Shown: piece after piece, positions 19,376 to 28,177 of the stretch
Numbering within the stretch: position 1 is the stretch's first letter
How the letters are laid out: the number at the start of each line of letters is the position of its first letter
Origin: an uncultured Gammaproteobacteria bacterium
Lineage (GTDB): Bacteria > Pseudomonadota > Gammaproteobacteria > HK1
Direction of reading: 5' to 3'
Assembly: GCA_958295835.1 (NCBI GenBank)
Contig: OY282378.1
Span: forward strand, 3,435,694 to 3,499,693
Length of the DNA stretch: 64,000 nucleotides
The notes under the pieces: generated by a model
Told to the model about the DNA's origin: nothing
Databases searched by the model: none
Seen by the model: only the letters and a program-made list of their open reading frames with translations
Position numbers and translations under genes: made by a program

Positions 19376-21156
19376 CGCTCCACCGCCTCGCACGCCGCCA
19401 GCTCCCAACCGTGGAACACCACCGCCAACCCGATGTACCGCACCGACGGGGCACGACGCCGCAGCCCCTCGTCCGCCAGGTAGCCCGCAAGCTGCTCCCG
19501 CGCCCCGCGTAGCGTCTCCGCCACTGCGGACTCATCCACCGGCTCGCTTCGCTTCAGGTACTTCACCTCGATGACGTACCCGTAAGCGATGTCCGGATAC
19601 TGCGCCACGAACGGCTCCAGGTGCAGGTCCGCGTAGCCCTTGTTCAACTCCCGCTCCGAATGGATGAGGAACTGACCCACCACGCTGAAGTGCGCGGCCA
19701 GGAACGCCTGCACCACCTTCTCACCGTCGATGTAGTCGCGAATCCCCGTCTGCTCGGCGATGGCCGCCGCGATGTATTCCACCGCCGGGCGCCATTCGCC
19801 CCTGTAGGCCATGGCCCTGACCAGGCCCGAGAAGTGGTGGTGGCTCACCGAGAACACCCCCACGTCCCGGTACGCCCTGCGCAGGTACCCGTACATCAGC
19901 CGCCACACCGTCTGGTTGGGGATGCCTAGCCGGGTCGTGCCCCCGGACACCCCGCGGATGCTCAGCAGGCCGAAGTAGTACAGCAGGGAGAGGAAGTTCT
20001 CCGGCTCGTCGAGCTCTTCCAGGGGGAAGCTCAGGTTGATGTCGGCTTCCGCCTCCCCCTCGCCGATGAGGTAGCGCAGCAGGTCGAAGTTGCCGTTGAG
20101 CCGCCTCGCCTCCGCGCTCGCCCGCTGGTTCACCAGCAGCAGGTGGCGCAGCTTCGTGTAGTCGATGCGAATGTTGGGGTCGATGAGGTCGTCCGGCATC
20201 GGTTTGTTCGGAATCGACCGCTTCAGGTAGTAGAGCACCATGTCGGTGTTGTAGAGGTCGCCGGCGGCGTTCTTCGCGAACCGGTAGCCGTTGTACCACT
20301 CGCGCATCACGTCGAGGGCCGCGTCCACGTCCTGGTTGAACGCGCCGCGGTCCCGGTAGAGCTCCAGCAGGCTGCGCACCTCCGGCTCGGTGAAGCCGAG
20401 CATCCCGTTGAACTCCGGCTCCAGGGTGACGTTGGCGCCGATGTTGAAGCCGCTGGTCACGTCGTCCATCGTGATGGGCGAGACACCGGTGATGCACAGG
20501 CGTTCGAGGCCGCCGCCCGCTTCGCCGGTCCCGGCCTTCAGGGTGGCGAAGAAGTTGCGGTAGAAGCCGCCGCCGTGGGTGAGGGATTCGTAGGCCTCCC
20601 GCCCGCGGTGCACCAGCACCGTGTTGGCGAAGTTGTCGTACTCGTCGATGAGCATGTAGAGCGGGATGCCGTGCTCGCCGGCGTACTTGAACAACTCGGT
20701 GAGCCTGCCGTCGATGGCGGGCGGGGCGAGGATGCGCCGGAGCGCCGCCTCGGGGAACAGGTCCGGATGCCGTTCCAGCGCGTGGCGTAACTCGATGAAG
20801 CAGTAGCCCTCGAAGCGCTCGCGCAAGGTCTCCGGGGTGTCGTCGAAGGTGGAGAAGTCGAAACGTACGATGACGTAGCGGCCGCGGTCGGCGGTGGGCG
20901 CGCGGCCGATGTCGGTATCCCCGAACAGGTCCTCGAACTCGTGCGCCCAATGCCGCCCGTAGTAGCACTCCAGTAGCGCCAGCCAGCAGGACTTGCCGAA
21001 GCGTCGGGGGCGGATGAAGAAGGCGTAGCGCTCGTCTTCGAGCGGGCGCAGGTAACGGGTCTTGTCCACGTACAGCCAGCCGTTCACCCGGATGCGCCGG
21101 AAGGACATCTCGCCGTAGGGGATGCGCGGCCAGGGGGCGGGCACTGGAACGGTCAC
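19372..21156 (-). CDS. AAA-ATPase-like / PD-(D/E)XK nuclease-superfamily protein
   Basis: A 594-residue protein of the AAA-ATPase_like (PF09820) plus PDDEXK_9 (PF08011) type. It opens IPYGEMSFRRIRVNGWLYVDKTRYL, then FFIRPRRFGKSCWLALLECYY, the P-loop of this family. MLIDEYDNFANTVL is the Walker B region. The C-terminus has the nuclease-like YPDIAYGYVIEVKYLKRSE. These genes are common, sporadic and often in mobile or defence neighbourhoods; their function is not established. It lies 30 bases after the helicase gene and looks co-transcribed with it. Its last codons abut the permease fragment. Confidence 0.85.
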   Translation of the reverse strand: MTVPVPAPWPRIPYGEMSFRRIRVNGWLYVDKTRYLRPLEDERYAFFIRPRRFGKSCWLALLECYYGRHWAHEFEDLFGDTDIGRAPTADRGRYVIVRFDFSTFDDTPETLRERFEGYCFIELRHALERHPDLFPEAALRRILAPPAIDGRLTELFKYAGEHGIPLYMLIDEYDNFANTVLVHRGREAYESLTHGGGFYRNFFATLKAGTGEAGGGLERLCITGVSPITMDDVTSGFNIGANVTLEPEFNGMLGFTEPEVRSLLELYRDRGAFNQDVDAALDVMREWYNGYRFAKNAAGDLYNTDMVLYYLKRSIPNKPMPDDLIDPNIRIDYTKLRHLLLVNQRASAEARRLNGNFDLLRYLIGEGEAEADINLSFPLEELDEPENFLSLLYYFGLLSIRGVSGGTTRLGIPNQTVWRLMYGYLRRAYRDVGVFSVSHHHFSGLVRAMAYRGEWRPAVEYIAAAIAEQTGIRDYIDGEKVVQAFLAAHFSVVGQFLIHSERELNKGYADLHLEPFVAQYPDIAYGYVIEVKYLKRSEPVDESAVAETLRGAREQLAGYLADEGLRRRAPSVRYIGLAVVFHGWELAACEAVER

Positions 21157-21186
21157 TTGCGACCCTCCGCGTTCATGAGGCGGATT

Positions 21187-24100
21187 TCATCGCGGCGCCT
21201 CCGCCCGCGCGAGCAGCTCGCGCAGATTGTACGTCACGCTCACCGCGTCGAAGTCCGGCTCCGCCCGGAACGGCCGGCGCAGGTAGTGCGGGCCGCTCAC
21301 GTAGCCGTCCCGGACGCGGACGATCGCGAGGATGAAGGCGTCGGGCTTGTTCAGCGCGGTGCGGATCTCCTGGTGGGTGACGGTCACCGTCTCCGCGTCG
21401 CCGGCGCGTCCCTTGACCTCGATGAAGCGCAGGCGCCCGGTCCTCCTGTCGCGACTCTCGACGTCGTAGCCCACCTTGGCGGCGCTCACGTCGCGGGGCT
21501 CGTGGCCGAGCGCCCGCTCCGCGGCCATCACCGCCTCCATGGCCAGCCGCTCGACCTCGGCCCGTCCTTCGGGCGTCGTCTCGCGGACTTCGAGCCGCGT
21601 CCTCTCGGGGATGGCGAGTCGCCGCAGCACGCCGATCGGAACCACGAGCGCGCGGCCCCGGACGACCGGAGGCAGCGGCGCGAGGTCGCGTTCCCGGGCC
21701 AGCTCCGTGCGCCGGCGCGCGAGACGATCCGCCAATGCGTCCGCCCGCGCCCCGGCCCGGGCGGCGCTCACCGGTCCCCCGGTCTTCCCCGCCCGTTCGT
21801 CGTCGCGAAGCCGGAGCGCACGGTTGTCCCAGAACACGATCTCGCGCTTGAGCCGCGCGGTCACCTCCGCTTCCACCCGGTCGATCTCCGGGAGGCGGCG
21901 GGCGCGGACCTCCCCGGCCTGGTTCGACGCCAGATGCGTGCGGGCATAGATCATGGCCACGTCTTCGAGATCCCGGACCGGCTGATCCGGCCGATCCGGC
22001 CGATCCGACCGGACCGGCCGGTCCGACCGGACCGGCCGATCCGACCGGCCCAATCGGTCCGCTTCGAGCCGGACGGCGATCGATGCACGCTCGTCGTCCT
22101 CGATCAGGCGGTAGTCGAGGTAGGGGGCGGGGCCGGCATCCCGGACGCTCGGGGTGCTCCGGACGCTCGGGACGCTCCGAACGCTCGGTCCGGCTTCGGT
22201 ATCGGTATCGGCTTCGGTATCGGCTTCGGTATCGGCGGCGGCACCGGCGCCGGCATCTGCATCGGCGTCGACATCGGTATCGACCTCCACGAATCGGAGC
22301 TGCCGGGAGACGATCCGCGGATGGCCGGGCCGGTGCTCCTGTCCGTCCCGTACCGCGATCTCGAAATGGAACAGCGCCCGGATCGCCTCGCCCTCGTCGC
22401 TCTCGTCCACCAGCACCGCGCCTTCCGCGAGCACGCCGCGGTAGCGTTCTAGGACGAGGTCCACGACCGCGTCGAGCAGGGGATGACCGGGAGAGAGACA
22501 GACCGCCGCCGGCGGGCCGGGGCTGGGGTTTGAGCCGGAGCCCAGGCTGGCACCGGTGCCGAAGCTGGGACCGGGGGCGGCACTGGGGCCGGGGTCAAGG
22601 TTTGAACTGGAGTCCGGGCCGGTGCCGGAGCCCAAGCTGGCGCCCATGTCGGAGCCGGAGTCAGGGCCGGAGCCGGGGCCGTCGATCTTCGACTTCTCGA
22701 AGCAGATGCGCTCGTAGCGTTCCAGCACCGGCCCGGCGCAGCCGGCCCGCGGCTCGCGCTTCCGGATCGGACCGGGGACGCGGGTGATCTCGTAGCGCCC
22801 GGCCTCGCGCCGGTGGACGCTTCCGCCCAGATGGCGGAACGCCTGGAGGAAGAAGCTCTCGATGTAATGCGGTTGCAGGCGGCGGGCTTCCGCGCGCTCC
22901 ATCTCTTCGCGAATGCGGCCGACCTCGGCGGCGCCGAGGTGGTCGCGGGCCAGCGCCCGGTCTTCCAGCAGCGCCAGCAGGCGTTCCCGGTCCGCCGCGC
23001 CGTCCACGCGCTCGGAGAGCCGGGCCTTGACCTCGGGCCGCTCGCCGTAACGGATGGCGTCCATCAGCAGGTCGCGCATCCCGGCGCCCTCGAAGAGGCG
23101 TCCGAGCACGTCGTAGACCCGCCCGCCCAGAGCGGAGCGGGCGGTTTCCAGCTTTTCGAGCAGCCGGCCGTAGACCTCCCCCTCGCGCGTGTCCTTCGCG
23201 ACGAGGTTCCACAGATGGCAGACCTCGGTCTGGCCAATACGGTGGATGCGCCCGAAGCGCTGTTCCAGGCGGTTCGGGTTCCAGGGCAGATCGTAGTTGA
23301 CCATCAGATGGGCGCGCTGGAGGTTGACGCCCTCGCCGGCCGCATCGTTCGCGACCATCACCACGACGCCCGGATCGTGCATGAACGCCTCGACGGCCTT
23401 GCGCCGGTCCGCGCGTCCGATCCCGCCGTGGATCACGACCACCGCCTCCTCCCGGCCGAGACGGGTCCGGATCCTTCCCGCGAGATAGTCGAGGGTGTCG
23501 CGCGGCTCGGTGAAGACGATGAGCTTTCGCCGCCGCCCGCCGGCATCGGTCATGAGCGGATGATCGAGGAGGTCCGCGAGCTGGAGCCACTTCGTATCCA
23601 TGCCGTCACGCCTCAACTCGCGCGCGCGGTCTTCCAGGCGCTTCAGCGTATCGATCTCGGCCTCGAATTCGGCGACGGTCTCCGCCGTCGTGGCGTGGCC
23701 CAGCACGCGGGCTTCGATCGCGTCGACGTCTTCCTGGGCCGCCTCTTCGAGATCGTCGGGGTCGAAATCGGCGGCGGGCGTGGAGTCGGTGAGCGTCGCT
23801 CCGTATCGACTGGCGTGGGCGTCCCGTCCGGCGCCCGCGAGCACATGGGCGAGCCGGGCCTCCAGCCGCTCGCGGCGGCGACGAAGGCTCTCGTGGATCG
23901 CGGCGGGCGAGGAGGCGAGCCGGCGCTGGAGGATCTGCAGGGCGAAGCCGACGTTGCGCCGCCGCCTCTCGTCGCGCGCCGCGAAGCGTTCCGCCCGGTC
24001 CATCTCCTCGCGCACGTAGTCGGTGACCGCGGCGTAGAGGCCGGCTTCGCCGCCGCTCAGCGCGTAGTGCACGGTATGGGCGCGCCGCTCCGGGAAGAGC

Positions 24101-24972
24101 GGGCGGCCGTCAAAGCGAAGCAGCTCCTCCTTGGTGAGCCGCCGCAGCAGGTCGCCCGCATCCCCCCGGGATGCGCCGTCCCCCGGGGACGCGCCGTCTC
24201 CCCGGTGCACGCCGTCCCGGAACCGGCCCTCGAAGCGGTCCGGGTCGAGCAGGGCCATGAAGAGCTGGAAGTCTTCCTCCTTGCCGTTGTGCGGGGTCGC
24301 GGTCATCAGCAGGAAGTGGCGGCAGCGTGCGCCGAGAAGCTGGCCCAGCCGATAGCGTTTCGTGTACCGGACCTCCGTGCCGAAGAAGCTCGCGGCCATG
24401 CGGTGCGCTTCGTCGCATACCACCAGATCCCATTCCTTCGCCGCTTCGAGACGGCGCCGGAGGTCTTCGCTCCGGCTCAACACGTCGAGCCGGGCGATCA
24501 GATGGCTGGATTCGGTGAAGGGATTGCCGCCGGCCCCTGCTGCTTCGATCCGCTCTCGGGTCAGGAGGTCGAAGGCGAGGCCGAACTTCGATTCGAGCTC
24601 GTCCTGCCATTGCTCCACCAGACTGCCGGGGGCGACGACGAGGCAGCGTTCCAGATCGCCCCGGAGCATCAGCTCCCGGATGAGCAGGCCGGCCATGATG
24701 GTCTTGCCCGCGCCGGGGTCGTCGGCGAGCAGGAAGCGTAGCGGCTGGCGCGGCAGCATCTCGCCGTAGACGGCGGTGATCTGGTGCGGCAGGGGCTCGA
24801 TGCGGGAGGCGTGGACCGCGACGTAGGGATCGAAGAGGGGTGCGAGCCGGATGCGCTCGGCTTCCGCGGCCAGCCGGAACAGCCGGCCGTCCGCGCCGAA
24901 GGATCGCTTCAAGTTCGGACCCGGAGTTGGCTGCGGCTCGGCTTCGCGGGCACCGCTTCGGCCTTCGGACAT
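21187..24972 (-). CDS. SNF2-type DEAD/DEAH helicase with DUF3883
   Basis: A 1261-residue superfamily 2 helicase. Motifs in order: LLADDPGAGKTIMAGLLIREL (I), VVAPGSLVEQWQDEL (Ia), VVCDEAHRM (II), LLMTATPHNG (III), then GEGVNLQRAHLMVNYDLPWNPNRLEQRFGRIHRIGQ (V-VI). The C-terminal DUF3883 has VGYDVESRD and FIEVKGRAGDAETVTVT, a PD-(D/E)XK-like pattern. Such proteins occur in defence islands, including DISARM (DrmD) and DUF499/DUF1156 clusters whose remnants lie upstream here. Four low-complexity inserts interrupt it near residues 248-269, 761-820, 894-936 and 970-1002. No drmA/B/C genes are nearby, so DISARM is not claimed. Confidence 0.88.
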   Translation of the reverse strand: MSEGRSGAREAEPQPTPGPNLKRSFGADGRLFRLAAEAERIRLAPLFDPYVAVHASRIEPLPHQITAVYGEMLPRQPLRFLLADDPGAGKTIMAGLLIRELMLRGDLERCLVVAPGSLVEQWQDELESKFGLAFDLLTRERIEAAGAGGNPFTESSHLIARLDVLSRSEDLRRRLEAAKEWDLVVCDEAHRMAASFFGTEVRYTKRYRLGQLLGARCRHFLLMTATPHNGKEEDFQLFMALLDPDRFEGRFRDGVHRGDGASPGDGASRGDAGDLLRRLTKEELLRFDGRPLFPERRAHTVHYALSGGEAGLYAAVTDYVREEMDRAERFAARDERRRRNVGFALQILQRRLASSPAAIHESLRRRRERLEARLAHVLAGAGRDAHASRYGATLTDSTPAADFDPDDLEEAAQEDVDAIEARVLGHATTAETVAEFEAEIDTLKRLEDRARELRRDGMDTKWLQLADLLDHPLMTDAGGRRRKLIVFTEPRDTLDYLAGRIRTRLGREEAVVVIHGGIGRADRRKAVEAFMHDPGVVVMVANDAAGEGVNLQRAHLMVNYDLPWNPNRLEQRFGRIHRIGQTEVCHLWNLVAKDTREGEVYGRLLEKLETARSALGGRVYDVLGRLFEGAGMRDLLMDAIRYGERPEVKARLSERVDGAADRERLLALLEDRALARDHLGAAEVGRIREEMERAEARRLQPHYIESFFLQAFRHLGGSVHRREAGRYEITRVPGPIRKREPRAGCAGPVLERYERICFEKSKIDGPGSGPDSGSDMGASLGSGTGPDSSSNLDPGPSAAPGPSFGTGASLGSGSNPSPGPPAAVCLSPGHPLLDAVVDLVLERYRGVLAEGAVLVDESDEGEAIRALFHFEIAVRDGQEHRPGHPRIVSRQLRFVEVDTDVDADADAGAGAAADTEADTEADTDTEAGPSVRSVPSVRSTPSVRDAGPAPYLDYRLIEDDERASIAVRLEADRLGRSDRPVRSDRPVRSDRPDRPDQPVRDLEDVAMIYARTHLASNQAGEVRARRLPEIDRVEAEVTARLKREIVFWDNRALRLRDDERAGKTGGPVSAARAGARADALADRLARRRTELARERDLAPLPPVVRGRALVVPIGVLRRLAIPERTRLEVRETTPEGRAEVERLAMEAVMAAERALGHEPRDVSAAKVGYDVESRDRRTGRLRFIEVKGRAGDAETVTVTHQEIRTALNKPDAFILAIVRVRDGYVSGPHYLRRPFRAEPDFDAVSVTYNLRELLARAEAPR
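21967..22063 (-). repeat. 18-base tandem repeats in the helicase gene
   Basis: Units related to GATCCGACCGGACCGGCC repeat with an 18-base period and encode a (SDRPVR)n-type stretch in the helicase C-terminal half. The frame is kept. Confidence 0.75.
22146..22290 (-). repeat. 18- and 12-base tandem repeats in the helicase gene
   Basis: Two adjacent arrays: 18-base units (GCTCGGGACGCTCCGAAC type) encoding Pro-Ser-Val-Arg repeats, then 12-base units (TCGGTATCGGCT type) encoding an Asp/Ala/Thr/Glu-rich stretch. Both are in frame with the helicase. Confidence 0.75.
22512..22690 (-). repeat. Gly/Ser/Pro-rich insert in the helicase gene
   Basis: Degenerate short GC-rich units (GGAGCCGGGGCC type) encode about 60 residues of Gly, Ser, Pro and Asp between the conserved EKSKIDG and CLSPGHPLLDAVVD blocks. 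The frame is kept. Confidence 0.7.
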
Positions 24973-25168
24973 CGTGGCTTGGCCTGTCCTGTCCCGACTG
25001 CAATACGCGAGAAATATGGAAACGACGAGCCTGCTTCAATCAAGGCCGTCCCTGTCTGCCGTTGCGAAGGTGGGGGGACGGGACGATTGAGTGGCTGGCA
25101 GCATCAATCTTTCTTCCAGACTTCGCAATTCCGCGGCGACCGCGACGATCGGGCAGCCCGGCAGTCCG

Positions 25169-25747
25169 TCACCGCCGCCACTGCCGGAACTCGGCTCGCA
25201 GGTCGTTGACGAAACGTTTCAGGGAGCGATCAGCCCGCATGGCGCGCTCGATGTTCATCGCTTGCACGATCTCTTCGGCGAACTCGATCCCGCCCAGACC
25301 TGGTGTGATCCCCGTGGCGTGGATGGCTTCGATCAAGCGTTGTTTGTAGAGATCGCGGCTGCATTTGTAATCCGGTGCATCGCAGCCCTTGTCGAATACG
25401 CTTCTGAATGCGGCGCCGTCGAGCAGCAGCCAGCGTTCGATATGAGGGTCGGGAACGGCAAGAACCACGGGGGTGGGCACGTCCGGGTTCCCGATCTCCC
25501 TGGTACGTTCGTTCAAGCCGCTGCAATTCGCATCCGTGGCGACGATGATCAAGTCGGGACGGCCTCCCTGTCTCGCCCAGTCGCGCAAGTAGCTGTTGAA
25601 CTCCTGCACCACCCTCCCGTGACCCCGTACCGCGCTACGCCAGTCGAGCCGGACGTCGAGCCTGTGCTCATCGGCAAGACGCTGCACCAGCGCCCCGATC
25701 ACCTGCTGATGAGCGAAATCTTCGACGAACAGCGCGATCTCACGCAT
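25169..25747 (-). CDS. TOPRIM/DUF4276-like partner of an AAA ATPase
   Basis: A 192-residue protein. It opens [15 protein letters not shown], with an acidic residue (Glu9) where TOPRIM-like nucleases have their catalytic Glu; then PDLIIVATDANCSG (Asp72) and VPDPHIERWLLLDG (Glu104) follow the E...D...P-x-IE-x-W spacing seen in DUF4276/RloB-like proteins. The call is by pattern, not by a database match. It overlaps the ATPase gene upstream by 8 bases, so the two are coupled. By analogy with known ATPase/TOPRIM pairs (OLD, PARIS) it may be the effector nuclease of a phage-defence module. Confidence 0.55.
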   Translation of the reverse strand: MREIALFVEDFAHQQVIGALVQRLADEHRLDVRLDWRSAVRGHGRVVQEFNSYLRDWARQGGRPDLIIVATDANCSGLNERTREIGNPDVPTPVVLAVPDPHIERWLLLDGAAFRSVFDKGCDAPDYKCSRDLYKQRLIEAIHATGITPGLGGIEFAEEIVQAMNIERAMRADRSLKRFVNDLRAEFRQWRR

Positions 25748-27131
25748 CGAAGTCGCCTCTCAGAATCCGCTCCGAGACGGGCAGACTTGCCTGGTTTGGA
25801 GGCCGTAATCTTTCTATATGTTTCTTTTCTCTCGGGATGTGCTCCGAGACGGGGCGGTTTGCCTGGTCGTCGTCGAGCGCCCGATCGATGTCGTCGCGGC
25901 GGCCCATCGGCCCCAACGGCTGCCAGACAGAGGAATGATCGATCCGGGTCCGGCGGTCGATTCGACGCACCGCGAACAGGGAATCGTCCGGCAGCAGATC
26001 CGGCAGGATCGGGGAGTGCGTGGTGACGATGTATTGGGTTGGTCCGAGGCCGGAGCGTGTCTTCAGCAACTCGGCGATCATCCGGATGCGGCGCGGGTGG
26101 ACGCCGTTCTCCGGCTCCTCGAAACCCACCAGCGACGGGGTTTCGTCGGCGCCCGTCAGCGCCAGTAGCCCGAGCAGCCGGAGCGTCCCCTCGGACAGCA
26201 CCCGGGCGGGGATGGCGACACCGTTCTCCCTGAGATGGAGATCGACCTCGCCAAGGTCGCTCACGTCCGTCTCGATGCCGTCCACGTTGGGCATCACGGT
26301 GCGCAATGCCTTTTCGACCGCTTCGAACTGCCGGGGTTTGAGCGCCCTCAGGGTATTGAGAAAGGCGGCAAGCTCCTCGCCCATCAATCCCATGTGATGC
26401 ACCTCCTTGATGGGATTGGCGGCGCGCATGCGCTCGCGCGGCTCGAAATAGAAGAACAGCCAGCTCTCGAGTTCCCGGCGCGCCGCCACCAGGTGCGGAT
26501 AGTGCGGCGGATAATGCGGCATCGAGAGGATGGTGTGACCCAGGTAGCGGTCGTAGTACGTGGGATGCGCCTGCCCCGCCTGCCGCAGGTGGATTTTCTC
26601 GCCCTGCCGTTCGATGAAGGGTTTGCGCCTGCCGGTCGGTTCCCCCCTGGAATTCAGGGCGGCGAGGTATTCGTCGGCCGTACGCAGGAAGCCCGAGCGA
26701 GGCAGCATCTCGATCTCGACCCGGTAGCGAAGATTGCGCTCGCGGATCCAGGCGGGCGTGTGGCCGGCTTTCTCGGGCCGGCCATCGCCGCTCGGACGGC
26801 GCATTTCCCGTATCTGCCGATTGACGACCTCCACGACCGCGTCCGACAGGGACAGATCGGCTTCGATGGAAAAGACCAGCCGATCCTTTTCGACCAGACC
26901 CCGAAGCCCTTGCTCTCCAATCGTGAAGGATTCGAGCGGCTTGCCCCGGTACGGAGGCTCGAAGGCATCCTTCAGCTTCCGGCTCGTCGCCAGCTTGGAC
27001 AGGAGCTGGAGGGCATCGAGGAAATTGCTCTTGCCGGCCGCATTCGGGCCGAACAGCAGGGTGAGGGGTGAAAGGCGCACCTCCAGATCGGACAGGGACT
27101 TGTACCCCTTGATGCGAATCCGCTTCAGCAT
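25740..27131 (-). CDS. AAA_21-type (ABC/SMC-like) ATPase of a defence pair
   Basis: A 463-residue ATPase starting [18 protein letters not shown], the usual N-terminus of RecF/OLD-like ATPases. Walker A is [12 protein letters not shown], the signature [14 protein letters not shown], Walker [13 protein letters not shown], and the switch [14 protein letters not shown] helical insert lies between the two halves. ATG 27131 is preferred to 27149 because the family begins there. Its stop overlaps the TOPRIM-like gene. The pair sits between a SNF2 helicase and DUF499/DUF1156 remnants, suggesting it was inserted into an older defence cluster. Confidence 0.8.
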   Translation of the reverse strand: MLKRIRIKGYKSLSDLEVRLSPLTLLFGPNAAGKSNFLDALQLLSKLATSRKLKDAFEPPYRGKPLESFTIGEQGLRGLVEKDRLVFSIEADLSLSDAVVEVVNRQIREMRRPSGDGRPEKAGHTPAWIRERNLRYRVEIEMLPRSGFLRTADEYLAALNSRGEPTGRRKPFIERQGEKIHLRQAGQAHPTYYDRYLGHTILSMPHYPPHYPHLVAARRELESWLFFYFEPRERMRAANPIKEVHHMGLMGEELAAFLNTLRALKPRQFEAVEKALRTVMPNVDGIETDVSDLGEVDLHLRENGVAIPARVLSEGTLRLLGLLALTGADETPSLVGFEEPENGVHPRRIRMIAELLKTRSGLGPTQYIVTTHSPILPDLLPDDSLFAVRRIDRRTRIDHSSVWQPLGPMGRRDDIDRALDDDQANRPVSEHIPREKKHIERLRPPNQASLPVSERILRGDFDA

Positions 27132-27370
27132 GTTCCGCTTCCTCTGCACCGGCGACCGGAGGGGAACGATACCGGATCGCGATGCGCCTTTTCGTCCACG
27201 CGAACAGGGCCAAGACGTCCGGGTGGTTCGTCCTGGCCGTCTTGTCCATCAATCGTGGTCGAGTGATGAGGCCCGCCGCCGCTCTCGGGGAAGAGGAAGT
27301 CCCCACCTTGGGCGCAGGCGCCCGGCGAGGCCGGATCCCGCCGTGCTCCGGCCATGATCGTTTCCGCTCT

Positions 27371-27508
27371 GTTGCGCGCCCAGAGATCGTGGATCACCGC
27401 CGCCATCAGGCGCAGCACCCCGCGCGTGCGCTGGAAGCGTTCGAGCGTCGCCCAGTCGTTGTAGAGCCGCTCGAACACCTCCGGATGGATCGGATAGCGC
27501 GTCTCCCG
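27371..27508 (-). pseudogene. Remnant of a DUF499 ATPase gene
   Basis: About 46 residues, [19 protein letters not shown] through [22 protein letters not shown], match the conserved block of DUF499 ATPases. Downstream the frame runs into unrelated residues (NRAETIMAG onwards) and most of the gene is missing. DUF499 genes normally encode proteins near 1000 residues and sit beside DUF1156 methylases and DUF3883 helicases. Confidence 0.6.
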
Positions 27509-27720
27509 GCACTCCGCTGCGCCGCCGCGGCATGGAGCTGATTGGTTCTCTTTCAATATGAAATCTATTCAATGGGTTATGTCGTCCAAGAAAACGGCAG
27601 CGGAGCTTGAACACCGTTGCCGAAACGGTTTTCGGAACAGCGGATTGCTCCAACCGGCGGCCACCCCAGAGAGCCGAGAGCCAATTTACCCTGCGCCGTG
27701 ACAAGACCCTCGGCCTGCCG

Positions 27721-27948
27721 TCACGATGCGTCCCCCCCGGAGAACCCGAAACCCGCCTGCTCCGGCACGCCGGCCGCCAACCGGGCAGCTTCCGCCTGGA
27801 TCTGCGGCCAGGACGTGACGAGGATGTTGTAGGCGTGCGCCTCGTCCGCCCACCGCTTGCGCTCGGCCAGTGAGTACAGCCGATAGGCGAGGGCCTTCTC
27901 CGCCCGCTCCGCTCCCATGCCGAGTACGAGGCGGGCCGCCTCGGCCAC
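27721..27948 (-). pseudogene. Remnant of a DUF1156 DNA methylase gene
   Basis: About 75 residues including ALAYRLYSLAERKRWADEAHAYNILVTSW resemble the C-terminal end of DUF1156 adenine methylases. The rest of the gene is gone. It lies upstream of the DUF499 remnant on the same strand, which is the usual cluster order. The stretches 27132-27370 and 27509-27720 hold nothing else recognisable. Confidence 0.55.
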
Positions 27949-28177
27949 TCCGCCGCCTCCTGTTCCGGGGCAACTCCATCCTTCCCCTGGCCCGCTTGTC
28001 GGCCCGGACAGAGCCCCTGTCTCGACACGAATCCACCGATGAGGGCATTACCCTCGTAAGGGCACCACCCTCGCGCACCGGTTATGCTCGCTTCCGGACC
28101 GGGCCCCCAGACCGATGCGGGGTTCCGGAGGATACCGCGCCGGACCGATCGATACCGCCATCGACGAGAGGATGCGC

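Noticed and set aside
22813..24741. A 642-codon open frame on the plus strand
   Set aside because: Antisense to the SNF2 helicase, whose motifs are unmistakable.
21187..24972. A DISARM system
   Set aside because: The helicase could be a DrmD relative, but drmA, drmB, drmC and its methylase are absent.
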